Assembly (NCBI GenBank): GCA_964432205.1
Contig: CAYSMK010000027.1
Span: forward strand, 1 to 64,000
DNA from: Geomobilibacter sp964432205
GTDB taxonomy: Bacteria > Desulfobacterota > Desulfuromonadia > Geobacterales > DSM-12255
Direction of reading: 5' to 3'
DNA length: 64,000 nt
Below the pieces are notes generated by a model. The model saw only the letters and a list, made by a program, of their open reading frames with translations. It searched no databases and was not told the DNA's origin. The number at the start of each line of letters is the position of its first letter. The first letter of the stretch is position 1. A program made the position numbers and the translations under genes. Of this stretch, positions 1-7,769 are shown piece by piece.

Positions 1-338
1 TTCGCCTCCCCCTCCTTCAGTTTCGGCTTGAAGCGTAGCGCTGCCGGCGGCAGGGGGGGGGCAACGGCAAGCCGCAAGGCGCCGCTCAGCAGGGAGGCGC
101 TGGTAAAGCCGGTGCGCCAGGCAAGCCGGGCCGCCGGGACAAGGGGCAGCAGGTCTACGTGCTGAAGGAGGGCAAGCCGGCCGCGCTGCCGGTGAAGACC
201 GGTATCGGCAACAACAGCGGTATCGAGCTGGTGGAAGGCCCGCTGAAGGAAGGTGACGAGGTGATCATAGAACAACAGAGCGGCAACGCCGGCAAGAAGA
301 AGTCCGGCATGGGCGGGCCCATGGGGCGACCGTTCTAA
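1..338 (+). CDS. MacA-like periplasmic adaptor, C-terminal part, frame broken at a G run
   Basis: This is the 3' end of a gene whose start lies outside the window. The last part reads VYVLKEGKPAALPVKTG and then IELVEGPLKEGDEVIIE, which resembles the membrane-proximal end of MacA/HlyD-type adaptors that link an inner-membrane MacB-like transporter to an outer-membrane channel. A Gly/Lys/Gln-rich low-complexity linker precedes it. The stop is at 336-338 and the ATPase gene starts two bases later, so the three genes form one operon. Read backwards, the frame is open only to a TAG at 36-38. The coding-looking sequence before the nine-G run at 53-61 is in another frame, and one extra G (or two fewer) would join the two parts. 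I cannot tell a sequencing error from a real or phase-variable frameshift. Confidence 0.6.
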
Positions 339-339
339 G

Positions 340-1023
340 ATGGCCAGCGTCATTGCGCTTTCCGATATCCGCCGGGTCTTCACCATGGGCGACCAGCAGT
401 TCGAGGCCCTCAAGGGGGTCTCGTTCGCCGTTGAACCCGGCGAATTCGTCGCCATCATGGGGGCATCCGGCAGCGGCAAATCCACCTGCATGAACATCCT
501 CGGCTGCCTCGACCGTCCAACCTCAGGGGCATATCACCTGGACAGTCTCGAAGTGGGCGGCATGTCACCGGATCAACTGGCGGCCATCCGCAACAGGAAA
601 CTCGGCTTCGTCTTCCAGGGGTTCAACCTGCTGGCCCGCACCCCGGCACTGGAGAACGTGGAACTCCCCCTGATCTATGCCGGCATTCACGCCAAAGAGC
701 GCCATGTCAAGGCGCTGGCAGCCCTGGAGCAGGTGGGGCTCGCCGGCAAGGAGAACAATCACCCCTCCCAGCTCTCCGGCGGCCAGCAGCAGCGGGTGGC
801 CATTGCCCGGGCACTGGTCAACAGCCCATCGGTCATCCTCGCCGACGAACCGACCGGCAACCTGGACAGCGTCACCAGCGACGAGATCATGCAGCTGTTC
901 ACCCGCCTCAACCAGCAGGGGATAACCATCATCATGGTCACCCACGAGCACGATGTGGCGGCCCATGCAGGACGGCAGATCACGTTCCGGGACGGAAAAA
1001 TCATCGGGGACGCCAAGAGCTGA
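340..1023 (+). CDS. MacB/LolD-type ABC transporter ATP-binding protein
   Basis: This is the cytoplasmic ATPase of a MacB-type mechanotransmission ABC exporter, 227 residues and typical for a stand-alone LolD/MacB nucleotide-binding domain. Visible motifs are Walker A GASGSGKS (41-48), the Q-loop glutamine near 93, the signature LSGGQ (145-149), Walker B VILADE (165-170) followed by the D-loop, and a switch histidine in VTHEHD near 200. The ATG lies two bases after the adaptor stop, and the TGA shares one base with the permease ATG (TGATG), which indicates translational coupling. In E. coli MacB the ATPase and permease are fused; here they are separate, as is common in delta-type proteobacteria. 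The substrate cannot be read from sequence. Confidence 0.93.
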   Translation: MASVIALSDIRRVFTMGDQQFEALKGVSFAVEPGEFVAIMGASGSGKSTCMNILGCLDRPTSGAYHLDSLEVGGMSPDQLAAIRNRKLGFVFQGFNLLARTPALENVELPLIYAGIHAKERHVKALAALEQVGLAGKENNHPSQLSGGQQQRVAIARALVNSPSVILADEPTGNLDSVTSDEIMQLFTRLNQQGITIIMVTHEHDVAAHAGRQITFRDGKIIGDAKS

Positions 1024-2249
1024 TGGACTTTCTCCAAACCCTGAAAATAGCGCTTCGGGCACTCCGCACCAACAAGATGCGCTCGTTCCTCACCATGCTG
1101 GGGATCATCATCGGCATTGCCGCGGTCATCGCCATGATGGCGGTCGGTTCCGGCGCCAGCTACGTAATTTCCCAGCAGATCGCCAGCATCGGCTCCAACA
1201 TCATCCTGATCATCCCCGGCTCCACCACCAGCGGCGGGCTGCGCTCCGGCAGCGGCGGCGCCCAGACCCTTACCAGCGACGACGTAAGAGCGATCATGGC
1301 CGAATGCCCCTCGGTCGAGTCGGGAGCCCCGACGGTCCGCACGTCGGGCCCGGTGGTCTATGGCAACATGAACTGGTCCACCATCATCATGGGAACCACG
1401 CCGGAACTGTTCGATATCCGCGAATGGGGTGCGGCCAACGGCCGGAGCATCGGCCAGCAGGATAACGATGGGGCAGCCAAGGTCTGTCTGCTGGGCGAAA
1501 CGGTGGCGGAGAACCTGTTCGGGGGGGACGATCCGGTGGGGAAAATCGTCAGGATCAAGAAGGTGCCCTTTACGGTGATCGGTGTACTTGATCACAAGGG
1601 GCAGTCGCCCCAGGGGCAGGACCAGGACGATACCGTGTTCGTGCCGCTCAGAACGGCGCAACGCAATCTGGTCCGGTCCCAGTTCACCAATTCGGTCGGT
1701 GCGGTCATCGTGAAGGCCCGCAGCAAGGAGTTGCTGGGGAAGGCGGAGGAAGAGGTTCAGGCGCTGCTGGATCAGCGCCACCGGATCACCAGTGGCAAGG
1801 AACGGGACTACTCCACCCGCAACCTTTCCGAGATCCTCGCCGTGGCCGAGCAGTCGTCCAAGGCGATGTCGCTCCTGCTCGGTGCCGTGGCTTCCATCTC
1901 CCTGATCGTCGGTGGCATCGGCATCATGAATATCATGCTGGTGTCGGTGACGGAGCGCACCCGCGAAATCGGCATCCGGATGGCCATCGGTGCCCGCAGG
2001 AACGACATCCTGCTGCAGTTCATGACCGAGGCGGTGCTGCTCACCATGATCGGTGGCATCATCGGCATCCTGCTCGGCGCCGGCGGGGCCGGTATCGTCT
2101 CGAAAATCCTCGAATGGCCGACTCTCATCTCGGTCAAATCCATCACCATTGCCGTGGTCTTCTCCGCTGCCGTCGGCATCTTCTTCGGCTTCTACCCGGC
2201 GAGGAAGGCGGCAAACCTCAACCCCATCGATGCGTTGCGCTACGAGTAA
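1023..2249 (+). CDS. MacB/FtsX-type ABC transporter permease
   Basis: A 408-residue inner-membrane permease of the MacB/FtsX family. One transmembrane helix near residues 20-45 (MLGIIIGIAAVIAMMAVG) is followed by a large periplasmic MacB_PCD-like domain to about residue 280. Three helices then form the FtsX domain, with VGGIGIMNIMLVSVTERTREIGIRMAIGA spanning the helix and coupling segment and a C-terminal FYPARKAANLNPIDALRYE-like tail (given here in part). Transporters of this fold do not move substrate through the membrane. They use ATP hydrolysis to drive efflux of periplasmic substrates through the adaptor and an outer-membrane tunnel. It is the last gene of the adaptor-ATPase-permease operon; no outer-membrane TolC partner lies in the window. 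Confidence 0.92.
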   Translation: MDFLQTLKIALRALRTNKMRSFLTMLGIIIGIAAVIAMMAVGSGASYVISQQIASIGSNIILIIPGSTTSGGLRSGSGGAQTLTSDDVRAIMAECPSVESGAPTVRTSGPVVYGNMNWSTIIMGTTPELFDIREWGAANGRSIGQQDNDGAAKVCLLGETVAENLFGGDDPVGKIVRIKKVPFTVIGVLDHKGQSPQGQDQDDTVFVPLRTAQRNLVRSQFTNSVGAVIVKARSKELLGKAEEEVQALLDQRHRITSGKERDYSTRNLSEILAVAEQSSKAMSLLLGAVASISLIVGGIGIMNIMLVSVTERTREIGIRMAIGARRNDILLQFMTEAVLLTMIGGIIGILLGAGGAGIVSKILEWPTLISVKSITIAVVFSAAVGIFFGFYPARKAANLNPIDALRYE

Positions 2250-2296
2250 TTCAGGATTTTGACGGTTGTGCCGCAATCTTTAGGTTTTTGGGAATA

Positions 2297-3130
2297 TCAG
2301 CGGTGGTTGGCGAGGAGTTCGAACGCCCGTTTCACCCGGGAAACGATCCGGATGGGCTGGACCGGCTTGGCGATGAAGTCGTGGAAGCCTGCTTCCAGGG
2401 CCTTTTGTTCATCTTCCGGCGCGGCCTTGGAGGTGAGCAGGATGACGGGGATCGAGGCGGTTCCCTGGTTTCCCTTCAGGGCGCGCAAAAGGCCGAAACC
2501 GTCCATGCGGGGCATTACCGAATCGCAGATGATCAGGTCGGGACGCTGTTCGAGGGCAAGTTTCAGCCCCTCGATGCCGTCGTGGCCCTGGGTGACCTTG
2601 TACCCCTCCTTTTCCAGTGCCACCCGGATCACCGTCGCAACCGGCGGGGAGTCATCCACTATCAGCACCAGGCGACTCTGACGCTGCTCGGGTTCTGTTC
2701 CTTCGAGATAGTACTCCCTGATGGCGGCCACGATCTCCTGCGTCGGGGCGATGGCGGTGACAATCTTCAGCCCGATCTTTTTGGCCAGGTAATCGAAGGT
2801 GTCGCTGTCAAAGGGGTTGGCCACGGCCAGTGCCAGCACGCCGTCCTTTTCCCGCAGCGGGAAGATGGTCTTCTGGAGGGCCAGGTCAACGGGGACCAGG
2901 TCGAACAGTTCCCGTGGGAAGAGGTTGCCGCGAATCCGCCTGATCAGCTTCATATCGAACTGGGCGGCCAGGGCGCTGGCCAGCTCCTCGTCGGTGATCA
3001 CTCCCATCTCTTCAAGCACGGTTCCCAGGCGGCTGCCGCTCCCCTGTTGTCGTTCCAGTGCCCTCTCCAGCGTCTTGGCGGTGATGATGCCGGCTTCTAC
3101 CAGCAGTTCTCCCAGTTTCTTCTGTGACAT
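2297..3130 (-). CDS. GSPII_E_N domain plus response-regulator receiver protein
   Basis: The N-terminal half (KLGELLVEAGIITAKTLERA, then a second LG..L...G.I...EL unit) matches the GSPII_E_N/MshEN fold found at the start of type II secretion and type IV pilus ATPases, some of which bind c-di-GMP. The C-terminal half is a CheY-like receiver: LVLIVDDSPP carries the acidic pair, PDLIICDSVMPRMDGF the phosphoacceptor Asp, ILLTS the Thr/Ser switch and IAKPV the conserved Lys. There is no output domain and no ATPase domain. I chose the ATG at 3130 over one 27 bases upstream because GAGGTCGT precedes it directly and homology begins there. The likely role is a signalling adaptor in motility or pilus control. 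It is a lone minus-strand gene, convergent with the permease. Confidence 0.85.
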   Translation of the reverse strand: MSQKKLGELLVEAGIITAKTLERALERQQGSGSRLGTVLEEMGVITDEELASALAAQFDMKLIRRIRGNLFPRELFDLVPVDLALQKTIFPLREKDGVLALAVANPFDSDTFDYLAKKIGLKIVTAIAPTQEIVAAIREYYLEGTEPEQRQSRLVLIVDDSPPVATVIRVALEKEGYKVTQGHDGIEGLKLALEQRPDLIICDSVMPRMDGFGLLRALKGNQGTASIPVILLTSKAAPEDEQKALEAGFHDFIAKPVQPIRIVSRVKRAFELLANHR

Positions 3131-3210
3131 GACGACCTCGCAAGGCACTGGACCCAATTGAACGTCATCGGCAAGAATAGGAAAAAGTTTAATGAATTTG
3201 AGAGATGCTC

Positions 3211-4395
3211 TCAGAGAAACCAGCTGATGGTCGAGCAGAGGCGCTCCAGCAGGCGGATAAACAACCCTCTGCGCTCGTGTTCGTCAAGACGGATCTGGCG
3301 GGACAGGGCGAGATCGGTGGCGAACATGGCGGCCACCTGCCGGCCGAACTCGTGGCTGTCGACGATGACATTGACCTCATAGTTGCGGTGGAAGCTGCGC
3401 TGGTCGAGGTTTGCCGAGCCGATGACCGACCAGTAGTCGTCGATCAGCATGACCTTGGCGTGGAGCATGGTCTTTTCCCGTTCGTAGATCTCGATGCCGG
3501 CCTTGAGGAGGGGGGCATAGGTGCCGCGGCTGACCAGCCTGACCAGGGGGACGTCGTTGTGGGCGGGGAGCATGAGCTGTATCCTGATGCCGCGGCGGGC
3601 GGCGCGGAGCAGGCTGCGTACCACCCGGGGACCGGGAATGAAGTAAGGGTTGGCGATCCGGATGATGCCGGTGGCACCGGCCATGGCCATCCGGAAGGCA
3701 CTCCGGATATACGACCGGTTGTGGTGCGGTCCGCCGCTGACAATCAGCACCTGGTCCCTGCCGGCCCATGGCTCGGCCTCCTCCGGAGTTGTGAGCGGGG
3801 TCGTGCCGGTTTCGTCCCCCCAACTCTCCAGAAACAGTCGCTGCAACTGCCGGGCCGCCGGACCGTCCAGCGACAGCGCCACATCTCGCCATCGGCCGTG
3901 ATCCTCGCCGAAGCCGTCATACTCGTCGGCAATGTTGATCCCGCCGACAAAGGCATGTCGTCCATCGATGACGACCATTTTCCGGTGGTCCCGCTTGTCG
4001 AACCAGGCGATTCCCCGGCGGAATGGGGGGGGGTTGAACGGCGCGCAGCGGACCCCGTCTCTTTCAAGTTTCCGGAAATACGCGTTTGGTGTTTCAAAGC
4101 TGCCCATGTAGTCGTACAGCAGCAGTACCTGTACCCCCCGACCGGCCGCGGCGAGCAGCCGCTCGGCCAGGCGCCGGCCGGTGGAGTCGTCGCGGACGAT
4201 GTAGAATTCCAGGCAGATGCTCTCCTTGGCCTCGTCCAGAGCAGCGAACAGGGTCGGAAAGAACTCTCCGCCGTGGGGAATCAGGGAGACGAGGTTGCCC
4301 GGAGAAAACAGTGCCTCGGTGGTGCGCCGGAAGCGGCGAAAGAACCGGTGGGAGCGGAGAAATCTATGGCTGCGGGGGTGTCTGAACCGGGACAT
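3211..4395 (-). CDS. Phospholipase D family protein, probable cardiolipin synthase
   Basis: 394 residues with two HKD motifs: H137-K139-D144 in DHRKMVVIDGRHAFVGG and H312-K314-D319 in LHAKVMLIDDYWSVIGSAN. Each is followed by the GG/GS-N element that completes the bilobed PLD active site. The spacing and the surrounding VGGINIADEY and GSANLDQRSF match bacterial cardiolipin synthases of the ClsB type, which condense phosphatidylglycerol with a second phospholipid. It lacks the two N-terminal transmembrane helices of ClsA-type enzymes and instead has an Arg/His-rich start (residues 1-24) that could bind the membrane surface. It is a single gene on the minus strand. General PLD activity is very likely; the exact acceptor lipid is inferred. 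Confidence 0.85.
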   Translation of the reverse strand: MSRFRHPRSHRFLRSHRFFRRFRRTTEALFSPGNLVSLIPHGGEFFPTLFAALDEAKESICLEFYIVRDDSTGRRLAERLLAAAGRGVQVLLLYDYMGSFETPNAYFRKLERDGVRCAPFNPPPFRRGIAWFDKRDHRKMVVIDGRHAFVGGINIADEYDGFGEDHGRWRDVALSLDGPAARQLQRLFLESWGDETGTTPLTTPEEAEPWAGRDQVLIVSGGPHHNRSYIRSAFRMAMAGATGIIRIANPYFIPGPRVVRSLLRAARRGIRIQLMLPAHNDVPLVRLVSRGTYAPLLKAGIEIYEREKTMLHAKVMLIDDYWSVIGSANLDQRSFHRNYEVNVIVDSHEFGRQVAAMFATDLALSRQIRLDEHERRGLFIRLLERLCSTISWFL

Positions 4396-4498
4396 GCCTT
4401 GACCATCCTGCCGGCGAGGGGTGCGTGAGAGGGGTGCCGGCCGCGAGATTCAGCGGCCGGCCGGAATAAGGAGGGCTGGAACGACAGTTCTGCCCCGA

Positions 4499-4699
4499 TC
4501 ACTCTTCGTAGGCAACGACCCTGACGAGACCGATGGTTTCGCCGCTATCATCGGTGGTCGGGGTGTCGGCAACGGATATCACCCGTTTGATGCCGTTGTC
4601 GGCAATGAACCGGTTGACCAGATCATCGAGGGTGGCCAGTTCCTGCATGGTCTTCAGCGGGCGGATCTCCATACCGAATGACTTGACCTTGACAGCCAT
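4499..4699 (-). CDS. Small conserved-looking hypothetical protein
   Basis: A 66-residue acidic protein beginning MAVKVKSFGMEIRPLKT and ending GLVRVVAYEE. I do not recognise a family. The pattern (short strand, helix with LATLDDLVNRFIADN, strand KRVISVADTPTTD, strand VGLVRVVAYEE-like end) suggests a compact alpha/beta fold with no signal peptide or membrane segment. The start at 4699 is favoured over one 36 bases upstream because GGAGGTG lies eight bases before it. The upstream option would run into the terminal arm of the inverted-repeat element at 4725-4883, which separates this gene from the NifU-like gene and must contain or replace its promoter. Confidence 0.6.
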   Translation of the reverse strand: MAVKVKSFGMEIRPLKTMQELATLDDLVNRFIADNGIKRVISVADTPTTDDSGETIGLVRVVAYEE

Positions 4700-4724
4700 G
4701 GTACACCTCCATTTTCTCGTGGAC

Positions 4725-4883
4725 CCGTGAGGCACGGCGGCCCGCTTCCGCTAAAACACCAGCGATTTGACCTTTTACCGGCATGTTGGGACGGTGGCTG
4801 ACCTCACACGCCTGATGCGGTTGTTGCCAACCGGCCGCGGGAATCGCTGGTGTTTAGCTCCACCGGACCGCCGTGCCTCACGG
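4725..4883. repeat. Inverted-repeat element, copy A of a two-copy family
   Basis: A 159-bp element bounded by a perfect 16-bp inverted repeat (CCGTGAGGCACGGCGG at 4725-4740, its complement at 4868-4883). It also has a perfect inner 14-bp arm, AAACACCAGCGATT at 4754-4767 and its complement at 4842-4855. Its core (GCGATTTGACCTTTT near 4762, GACCTCACAC at 4800, GATGCGGTT, then GGGAATCGC near 4839) recurs in the element at 18279-18430. It fills the gap between two minus-strand genes. It could be a non-autonomous mobile element or a structured RNA; no open frame fits it. Confidence 0.75.
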
Positions 4884-4897
4884 ATTCAGGTTGTCTG

Positions 4898-5119
4898 TTA
4901 AGCAGCGATAACCTCTGTTACCCCAGGGACCTTTTCCTTCAGGGTCCGCTCGATACCCATCTTCAGGGTCATGGTGGACATGGGGCAGTGGCCGCAGGCG
5001 CCCACCAGCTTTACCTTGACAACCCCTTCCGGGCTCACGTCAACCAGTTCCACATCGCCGCCATCGGCCTGCAGCGCGGGGCGGACCAGATCCAGTACTT
5101 TTTTCACTTCTTCGATCAT
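4898..5119 (-). CDS. NifU C-terminal-domain Fe-S scaffold/carrier protein
   Basis: A 73-residue stand-alone NifU C-terminal (Nfu-type) domain. It begins EEVKKVLDLVRPALQADGGD and carries the cluster-binding pair in GACGHCPMSTMTLKMGIE, the CxxC that holds a [4Fe-4S] cluster between two subunits. The length is that of the bare domain, without the N-terminal IscU-like or central ferredoxin domains of full NifU. The predicted role is cytoplasmic delivery of Fe-S clusters to apoproteins. AGGAAGTT lies just upstream of the ATG. It is followed on its strand by the repeat element at 4725-4883, so it is probably transcribed alone or with the upstream lyase gene 54 bases away. Confidence 0.9.
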   Translation of the reverse strand: MIEEVKKVLDLVRPALQADGGDVELVDVSPEGVVKVKLVGACGHCPMSTMTLKMGIERTLKEKVPGVTEVIAA

Positions 5120-5173
5120 AACTTCCTCCTTGGTGGTGCTTGCGTGTGAATGTCCGGCGGTAACGGCCGCCGG

Positions 5174-6580
5174 CTAGCGGGACTCCTTCTCCGGCAGGCC
5201 GGGTGTGGTCAGGGTGAAGGGGTCGAGCAGGCTGTTGAGTGTCTTGGCATCCAGGAGACCGCGTTCGACGATGACGTCGCGGATGCTCCGGCCGGTGGCG
5301 ACCGCCTCCTTGGCAACCTCGGCCGCTGCGGCGTAGCCGATGGCCGGTGCCAGGATGGTGGCCAGCCCCACCGACTCCTCCATGTACTGGCGGCACCGGT
5401 CGCTGTTGGCCGAGATCCCCCGGACGCAGCCGGTGGTGAACTTCTGGATGCTGTTGGTAGTTATTTCCAATGAAAACAGTACGTTGTAGGCAATGACCGG
5501 CATCATGACGTTCAGTTCCAGCTGTCCCGCCTGGGCTGCCATGGTGACCACCGTGTCGGCGCCGATCACCTGAAAGGCGACCATGTCAATGACCTCGGCC
5601 ATGACCGGGTTCACCTTGCCGGGCATGATGGAGGAGCCGGGCTGCACCGGCGGCAGGGTGATTTCGTTCATGCCGGTGCGGGGGCCGGAGGACAGGAGGC
5701 GCAGGTCGTTGGCGATCCTGATCAGGTTGACGGCCAGCCCCTTCAGGCTGCTGCTTAAGGAGACGAACGGGTCCATGTTCTGGGTGGTTTCCACCAGGTT
5801 GGCCGCCCGGACCAGCGGGTAATCGGCGGCATGGGAGAGCTCCGCCACGACCTGATCGATGTACTGCTCCTCCGCATTCAGGCCGGTACCGACGGCAGTG
5901 CCACCGATGCCCAGTTCGCACAGGGCCGGGCGGCACTGCTCGATACCGCTCAGGTTTTTACCGATGGCCAGGGCATAGGCGGCGAACTCCTGGCCGAGAC
6001 GGATCGGTACCGCATCCTGCAAATGGGTCCGGCCGGACTTGACGATCTGGTCGAAGACGATCCCCTTGGCATCCAGGGCGTCGCGCAGCCCGGAGACGGC
6101 CGGAATGAGCCGGTCAAGGAGGCGCAGGCTGGCCAGGCGCATGGCCGTCGGAACGACATCGTTGGTCGACTGGGCCATGTTGACATGGTCGTTGGGGTGG
6201 ACCCGGGCGTAGTCGCCCCGGCTTCCTCCCAGCAGTTCCGCTGCCCGGTTGGCCAGGACCTCGTTGACGTTCATGTTGTGGGAGGTGCCGGCACCGGCCT
6301 GGAACGGGTCGACCACGAACTGGTCGTCGAACTTCCCTGCCAGTGCCTCGTCGGCGGCCCGGATGATGGCCCGGCCGATCTCGGCAGGAAGGCGGCCGGT
6401 GGCCATGTTGGCCCGGGCGGCACACTGCTTGATGAGGAGCGTGGCCCACACCAGCGCGCGGTGAGGCTTCAGGCCGGAGATGGGAAAGTTGGCCAGTGCC
6501 CGGGCGGTTTGCGCCCCGTAATAGGCATCGGCCGGTACTTCCACCGGGCCAAGGGTATCCCTTTCCAGCCGTGTGGCCAT
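5174..6580 (-). CDS. aspA: Aspartate ammonia-lyase (aspartase/fumarase superfamily)
   Basis: 468 residues of the class II fumarase/aspartase fold. Visible landmarks are GPVEVPADAYYGAQTARALANF near the start (10-32), GAGTSHNMNVNEVLANRA (96-113), HPNDHVNMAQSTND (128-141) and the superfamily loop GSSIMPGKVNP (315-325), whose serine is the catalytic base. GAGTS, rather than the GSGTQSNMN of fumarase C, and the C-terminal LAPAIGYAAAAEVAKEAV segment point to aspartase: L-aspartate to fumarate plus ammonia. This fits an organism in which aspartate or fumarate can feed respiration. The next downstream gene on its strand is nifU-like. A fumarase reading is the main alternative; family membership itself is certain. 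Confidence 0.85.
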   Translation of the reverse strand: MATRLERDTLGPVEVPADAYYGAQTARALANFPISGLKPHRALVWATLLIKQCAARANMATGRLPAEIGRAIIRAADEALAGKFDDQFVVDPFQAGAGTSHNMNVNEVLANRAAELLGGSRGDYARVHPNDHVNMAQSTNDVVPTAMRLASLRLLDRLIPAVSGLRDALDAKGIVFDQIVKSGRTHLQDAVPIRLGQEFAAYALAIGKNLSGIEQCRPALCELGIGGTAVGTGLNAEEQYIDQVVAELSHAADYPLVRAANLVETTQNMDPFVSLSSSLKGLAVNLIRIANDLRLLSSGPRTGMNEITLPPVQPGSSIMPGKVNPVMAEVIDMVAFQVIGADTVVTMAAQAGQLELNVMMPVIAYNVLFSLEITTNSIQKFTTGCVRGISANSDRCRQYMEESVGLATILAPAIGYAAAAEVAKEAVATGRSIRDVIVERGLLDAKTLNSLLDPFTLTTPGLPEKESR

Positions 6581-6598
6581 GACGCTCCCCGCCTTTGC

Positions 6599-7063
6599 CT
6601 ACTTTCGCCCCGTGAGGGCAGCGTACTGTTCGTCGATTACCCGTAGATGCTCCACCTCTTCATTCCTGAGGGTTTCCAGCATCTGCCTGCCGTCGGGATC
6701 GGTGGCCTTTGTCAGGAGTTCCTCGTAGTAGGCGATCCCCTTCTGTTCGATCTCCCGGGCGATCTGGAGCGCCTCCCGGTCGTCGGTGGTATAGGTGACA
6801 TGGGGGGCGCCGGGCGCATCCGGCTCCAGTTCGATGGTGGTGCCGCCGTAGAAGACCCACCGTCCGCTCTCGTGGAGGGAGGTGCAGAGCTCGTTCAGTT
6901 TCAGGAAGTGTATCTCTTCGGTCTTGGCCAGCCAGCGGAAGATCCGTTTGCCGGCCGGGTCAAAGGTCTTGTGCTCCGCCTTGGTATAGAAGTCGAACGT
7001 CTCCTTTTCCATCTCCATGGCGCGCATAACGGCGTCCAGTATTTCCTTGCGGTTCTCGCTCAT
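6599..7063 (-). CDS. Rubrerythrin/ferritin-like diiron domain protein
   Basis: A 154-residue ferritin-like four-helix protein. Helix 1 has AMEMEKETFDFYTKAEHK, helix 2 has FRWLAKTEEIHFLKLNEL, and the C-terminal helices have AREIEQKGIAYYEELL and LRNEEVEHLRVIDEQ. This gives the E...EExxH pattern of a diiron site. No rubredoxin Cys4 domain is present, so it is an erythrin-type protein and not full rubrerythrin. Such proteins reduce peroxide or sense iron/oxygen in anaerobes. The ATG overlaps the stop of the upstream HAD gene (ATGA), so the two are translationally coupled. The substrate is not visible. Confidence 0.82.
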   Translation of the reverse strand: MSENRKEILDAVMRAMEMEKETFDFYTKAEHKTFDPAGKRIFRWLAKTEEIHFLKLNELCTSLHESGRWVFYGGTTIELEPDAPGAPHVTYTTDDREALQIAREIEQKGIAYYEELLTKATDPDGRQMLETLRNEEVEHLRVIDEQYAALTGRK

Positions 7064-7698
7064 ACCGCCTCCTTGTTTAGATGGTCCTGCAGGGTCAGCA
7101 GTTCATCGACGCTCCTGCTGAGAAAAACCCGGCTCCCCAGGGATTCGGGGAGACGCAGGTCGATGTCGTAGCGGTCGCCGACAAACAGGCACTCGTCGGC
7201 TTCGGCGCCGATGACGGCCAGGTGGCGTTCAAGGGACTCCCGATCCGGTTTGGGGCACCAGGTGTCCTCGATGGTGAAGGTATGGCGGAATACGTCCGGC
7301 AGTCCGAGAGTCCGCACGATCCGATCGGTCAGGAACCGGTTGTTGTTGGTGTAGATGCAGAGACCGTACTGTCCGGCAAGGGTGCTGAGCAGCTCGTTCA
7401 CCCGGATGTCCGGGACGATGAGGGCGGCCGGATCGATATCTTCGGCAAAGTGACGGTGGAGGGCGGGCAGGTCGCCGCCGAGCTCGCGGCAGGCGCCGCT
7501 CAGCGGGGTTCCCCAGCCCGTGGCCGCGGTGAGCCGCTCCTTGGCTTCCCGGATCAGCCGGTCCGCCTCCTCCATGGTTACCGACCGCAGACCGGCAATG
7601 TAGCGGCAGGCCGACTGGTGGATGGCCTGGGCCAGCTCCCGATCGACATAGAGGGTGCCGTCCAGGTCGAAAACGATGGTGGTCAGTTGTTGAGCCAT
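7060..7698 (-). CDS. HAD-superfamily phosphatase, phosphoglycolate-phosphatase-like
   Basis: 212 residues with all four HAD motifs: motif I FDLDGTLYVD (nucleophile D11, acid D13), motif II ICIYTNNNR (Thr/Asn), motif III Lys within CPKPDRESLERHL, and motif IV FVGDRYDIDLR. The helical cap between motifs I and II (residues ~20-95) is of the subfamily I type. It is likely a cytoplasmic phosphatase of a small sugar phosphate or nucleotide. Its TGA overlaps the start of the ferritin-like gene by four bases, and AAGGAGGCGGT at the end of this gene is the ribosome site of the next one. The specific substrate cannot be assigned. Confidence 0.85.
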   Translation of the reverse strand: MAQQLTTIVFDLDGTLYVDRELAQAIHQSACRYIAGLRSVTMEEADRLIREAKERLTAATGWGTPLSGACRELGGDLPALHRHFAEDIDPAALIVPDIRVNELLSTLAGQYGLCIYTNNNRFLTDRIVRTLGLPDVFRHTFTIEDTWCPKPDRESLERHLAVIGAEADECLFVGDRYDIDLRLPESLGSRVFLSRSVDELLTLQDHLNKEAV

Positions 7699-7769
7699 GG
7701 TGCCGTCTGCTCCTCGCCGGTGCAGTCAGTGCCCGGATAATCCCAGTCTATCAGGCGAGGGGGCGGGTG

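Noticed and set aside
759..2276. 505-codon open frame on the minus strand opposite the ABC ATPase and permease
   Set aside because: Low-complexity His/Asp/Arg-rich translation with no motif, antisense to two clear ABC genes; a shadow of GC-rich third positions.
5174..6580. Class II fumarase (fumC)
   Set aside because: GAGTSHNMN and the C-terminal segment fit aspartase better than the GSGTQSNMN fumarase pattern, though the families are close.
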